In this document: positions 5,840-7,586 of the stretch, one piece after another
Position numbering within the stretch: the first letter of the stretch is position 1
Layout of the letters: each line of letters opens with the position of its first letter
The notes under the pieces: generated by a model
The model's input: only the letters and a program-made list of their open reading frames with translations
The model's database searches: none
What the model was told of the DNA's origin: nothing
Position numbers and translations under genes: made by a program
Source: CAZTLI01 sp964614375
GTDB taxonomy: Bacteria; Chloroflexota; Anaerolineae; Aggregatilineales; Phototrophicaceae
Assembly: GCA_964614375.1 (NCBI GenBank)
Contig: CAZTLI010000266.1
Location: forward strand, 1-7,586
Direction: 5' to 3'
Length of the DNA stretch: 7,586 nt

Positions 5840-6325
5840 ATGCCCGCAATAACCATGTGGCGTGGTTGGCAATTTGACCAGCTCCGCAAATCGCTACAAA
5901 CTGTGAAGTCCATCATCGACTCTAGTCCGCCGGAAACGCTTTCGACCTATCGTGATGGCGGCACGGGTTGGACCGTGTTGGAAGTGCTATGTCATTTGCG
6001 CGATTTTGAAGCTGTTTTTCTGGAGCGTGCCCATTTGACTGTAACGCACGATTTCCCGGACTTGCCCTTTCCCGACCCGGATACACTGGCCCGTGAAAAA
6101 GCCTATAACAGACAAAATGTGCAGACAGTCTATGCGGAATGGGCGGGCTGTCGTGACGAATTTATGACATTTCTTGAAAACGTCGCCACATCGGATTGGG
6201 AGCGTGTGGCTAATCATCCGAAACGCGGGGATTTCACGCTGAATGACCAGCTCTTCCTCGCCGCCCATCACGACTCCAATCATATCGAGCAAATGACCCG
6301 TATCTTGTCGGAAAAACGAGCATGA
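5840..6325 (+). CDS. DinB-fold family protein (DinB_2-like putative metalloenzyme)
   Basis: This 161-residue soluble protein has the DinB/YfiT four-helix-bundle pattern. An N-terminal helix (about 8-27) is followed by W-T-V-x-E-V-x-x-H-L-R-D, where His52 is the first metal ligand. Near the C-terminus, HHDSNHIEQM (143-152) supplies the other two in the H-x3-H arrangement (His144, His148). The complete His triad suggests a bound divalent metal. Characterised relatives include thiol-S-transferases such as those using bacillithiol or mycothiol, and a maleylpyruvate isomerase, but most members are uncharacterised, so no reaction is assigned. It is not the DNA polymerase IV that shares the name DinB. 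AAGGA at 5828-5832 is 7 nt before the ATG. The gene appears monocistronic, divergent from trpB and convergent with rsgA. Length and motifs are normal for the family. Confidence 0.88.
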   Translation: MPAITMWRGWQFDQLRKSLQTVKSIIDSSPPETLSTYRDGGTGWTVLEVLCHLRDFEAVFLERAHLTVTHDFPDLPFPDPDTLAREKAYNRQNVQTVYAEWAGCRDEFMTFLENVATSDWERVANHPKRGDFTLNDQLFLAAHHDSNHIEQMTRILSEKRA

Positions 6326-6379
6326 TAAATAGATAGAGGTGGATTGGTACGCGAGTTATGCCAGTTCGCCTCAGGCATT

Positions 6380-6406
6380 AAAAAGACACGCCACATTCAG
6401 CGTGTC
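6380..6406 (-). terminator. Rho-independent terminator of rsgA
   Basis: On the minus strand the stem GACACGC/GCGTGTC (6406-6400 with 6391-6385), with an 8-nt loop, is followed by TTTTT (6384-6380). It lies 43 nt after the rsgA stop. On the plus strand the hairpin is followed by CTCCTTTCC, a poor U-tract, so it would stop the DinB-like transcript only weakly. Confidence 0.82.
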
Positions 6407-6449
6407 CTCCTTTCCCTCTGTTAGAATTAACGCACCGTTGGCGCGCCCG

Positions 6450-7427
6450 TCAATAAACGATATACGTCTCTTTCAATTCTTCGCGCAATTTCAAGAAATT
6501 GTCGTAGCGCGATTGGCTGATGTCGCCTGCCTCTACCGCCGCCTTGACCGCGCATTTCGGCTCGCTGGTATGTGTGCAATTACTGAATTTGCACTGTTCC
6601 ACATAATCGGCGATGTCGATGAAATAGCCGTCCAATTCATCTGGTTCTACGTCCCATACATTCATGTAACGAATGCCCGGTGTATCGGCAATGTATCCGT
6701 TATTTTCTAATTTTATTAAGGCGCTATCGCGTGTGGTATGCACGCCTTCTTCCGATGTTTTACTGACGGATTTGACTGTGCGCCCTAATCCGGGTTGAAT
6801 TTTGTTGAGTAAACTGGTTTTACCAACACCGGATTGCCCGGTGAAGACCGAAATCTTGCCGTCCATTGCTGATTTCAGGGCATCTATGCCTGCTCCATCA
6901 AGTGCGCTGGTGTGCATCACGGTGTAACCCATCCGTTGATAAGGCGCGAAGCGCGCTTCGATGTTCGTCGGGTCTTCAAGGTCGATTTTGTTGACTACAA
7001 TCACGATATGCTCAACTTCTGCGCGTTCACCTGTGACCAACAACCGATCAAGCAGCTTTAAATCGGGTGTGGGTTGTGCGGCGGCAAACACAAAAATTGC
7101 TTGATCCACATTGGCAATGATGATGTGTTCGCGTTCGGCCTGTCCTGCGCCGCGACTCCCTGTTGTTCTGACAGCCCGCGACAGGACATTCGCGCGTTCT
7201 TTGACGGTTTCGATGACCCCTTTGGCGACATCTGTGCCGTCTTCCACATCAGCAAGCAGCGAAATCGTTACCTTGTCTCCAATCGCGGCAATGTCGCTCG
7301 ATTGTGCCTCTTCTTTTAATCGTCCACGCAGCGTACACATATACTCGCTGCCATCGGTCACCTCTACCCAGTAAAATCCGCTTTGCTCCTTTACGATTAA
7401 TCCGACAAGTTCAGAATTTTGTTCCAA
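6450..7427 (-). CDS. rsgA: Ribosome small-subunit-dependent GTPase RsgA (YjeQ)
   Basis: This circularly permuted GTPase checks and releases late 30S subunits during ribosome assembly in the cytosol. The 325-residue protein has an N-terminal OB-fold (about 1-80) and then the permuted G domain. G4 NKID (146-149) and G5 TSA (173-175) come before G1 GQSGVGKT (197-204), followed by the switch-I motif HTTRD (230-234) and G3 DTPG (248-251). The C-terminal zinc finger has C-x4-C-x-H-x5-C ligands Cys279, Cys284, His286 and Cys292. All catalytic and metal motifs are intact and the length is typical. The start is TTG at 7427-7425, supported by AAAGGAG 7 nt upstream. The nearest in-frame Met is residue 30, which would remove part of the OB-fold. 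No partner gene is co-transcribed in view. The TTG start may keep expression modest. Confidence 0.96.
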   Translation of the reverse strand: MEQNSELVGLIVKEQSGFYWVEVTDGSEYMCTLRGRLKEEAQSSDIAAIGDKVTISLLADVEDGTDVAKGVIETVKERANVLSRAVRTTGSRGAGQAEREHIIIANVDQAIFVFAAAQPTPDLKLLDRLLVTGERAEVEHIVIVVNKIDLEDPTNIEARFAPYQRMGYTVMHTSALDGAGIDALKSAMDGKISVFTGQSGVGKTSLLNKIQPGLGRTVKSVSKTSEEGVHTTRDSALIKLENNGYIADTPGIRYMNVWDVEPDELDGYFIDIADYVEQCKFSNCTHTSEPKCAVKAAVEAGDISQSRYDNFLKLREELKETYIVY

Positions 7428-7434
7428 GTAAATT

Positions 7435-7441
7435 CTCCTTT
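7435..7441 (-). promoter_or_regulatory. Shine-Dalgarno site fixing the TTG start of rsgA
   Basis: AAAGGAG on the minus strand is 7 nt before TTG at 7427-7425. It is the strongest ribosome site in the window, and no ATG or GTG lies at a suitable distance. Confidence 0.85.
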
Positions 7442-7546
7442 GGTATATGATTTAACGAAAATTGAGGATGCGCGCTGATGTCGCTGCACACATAGTCTAT
7501 ACTTCCACAATGAATTGAAAATAGATCATGCTATTGCCCTAACACT

Positions 7547-7575
7547 ATTATAAGAGATTCGGGCATTTATGTACA
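7547..7575 (-). promoter_or_regulatory. Promoter of rsgA
   Basis: On the minus strand a consensus TATAAT (7552-7547) follows TGTACA (7575-7570) with a 17-nt gap; TTGTAC with an 18-nt gap is the alternative -35. Transcription would begin near 7540, giving a leader of about 113 nt before the TTG. I see no terminator-like hairpin or open frame of note in this leader. Confidence 0.6.
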
Positions 7576-7586
7576 ATTTTGTAAGG

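Noticed and set aside
5840..6325. DNA polymerase IV (dinB) by name
   Set aside because: At 161 residues with an H...HxxxH triad it belongs to the unrelated DinB/YfiT metal-binding fold and has no polymerase motifs.
7428..7540. Riboswitch or attenuator in the rsgA leader
   Set aside because: The leader is about 113 nt, but I see no stable hairpin pair, terminator or known aptamer core in it.

Overview
The window is an ordinary-looking bacterial chromosome segment with six protein genes. The best guess for its source is a Chloroflexota (Anaerolineae-like) bacterium. That is an inference from the gene repertoire: PknB-type kinases with unusual ectodomains, WD40 lipoproteins, stand-alone FGE-sulfatase-fold proteins and a TrpB2-type synthase. 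No marker gene in the window proves it. Shine-Dalgarno sites are clear (AGGAG or AAGGA, 7 nt from the chosen start in four genes), and two genes use non-ATG starts (GTG and TTG). I see no rRNA, tRNA, CRISPR array, insertion sequence or phage gene.

Left part (1-3993): the 3' end of a plus-strand FGE-sulfatase-fold gene runs into a strong hairpin terminator at 518-549. Facing it is a minus-strand pair: a membrane Ser/Thr kinase (702 aa, GTG start) followed after 13 nt by a WD40 beta-propeller lipoprotein (396 aa). The kinase has a complete, apparently active PknB-like domain, one transmembrane helix and about 350 residues outside the cell. The ectodomain has a beta-rich part, a histidine/helical part and two calcium-loop-like motifs. 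Its partner would be tethered on the same face of the membrane, so the two probably form one sensing unit.

Middle (3994-5839): a spacer of about 260 bp without a convincing gene contains tandem GTCAGCAA repeats. Next is a self-contained transcription unit for a TrpB2-type tryptophan synthase beta chain. It has a promoter (TTGGCA-17-TACACT), a palindrome centred on the -10 box, and a terminator at 4256-4283. No trpA or other trp gene adjoins it, which fits an indole-salvage role.

Right part (5840-7586): a DinB-fold putative metalloenzyme on the plus strand, with a consensus TATAAT, converges on rsgA on the minus strand, with a terminator between them. RsgA is the circularly permuted GTPase of 30S ribosome maturation. 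It starts with TTG and has a recognisable promoter near the window's right edge.

The most unusual content is the kinase ectodomain together with its coupled propeller lipoprotein. The promoter palindromes at trpB and at the kinase gene are the best regulatory leads. Nothing here is clearly a new defence or mobile system.
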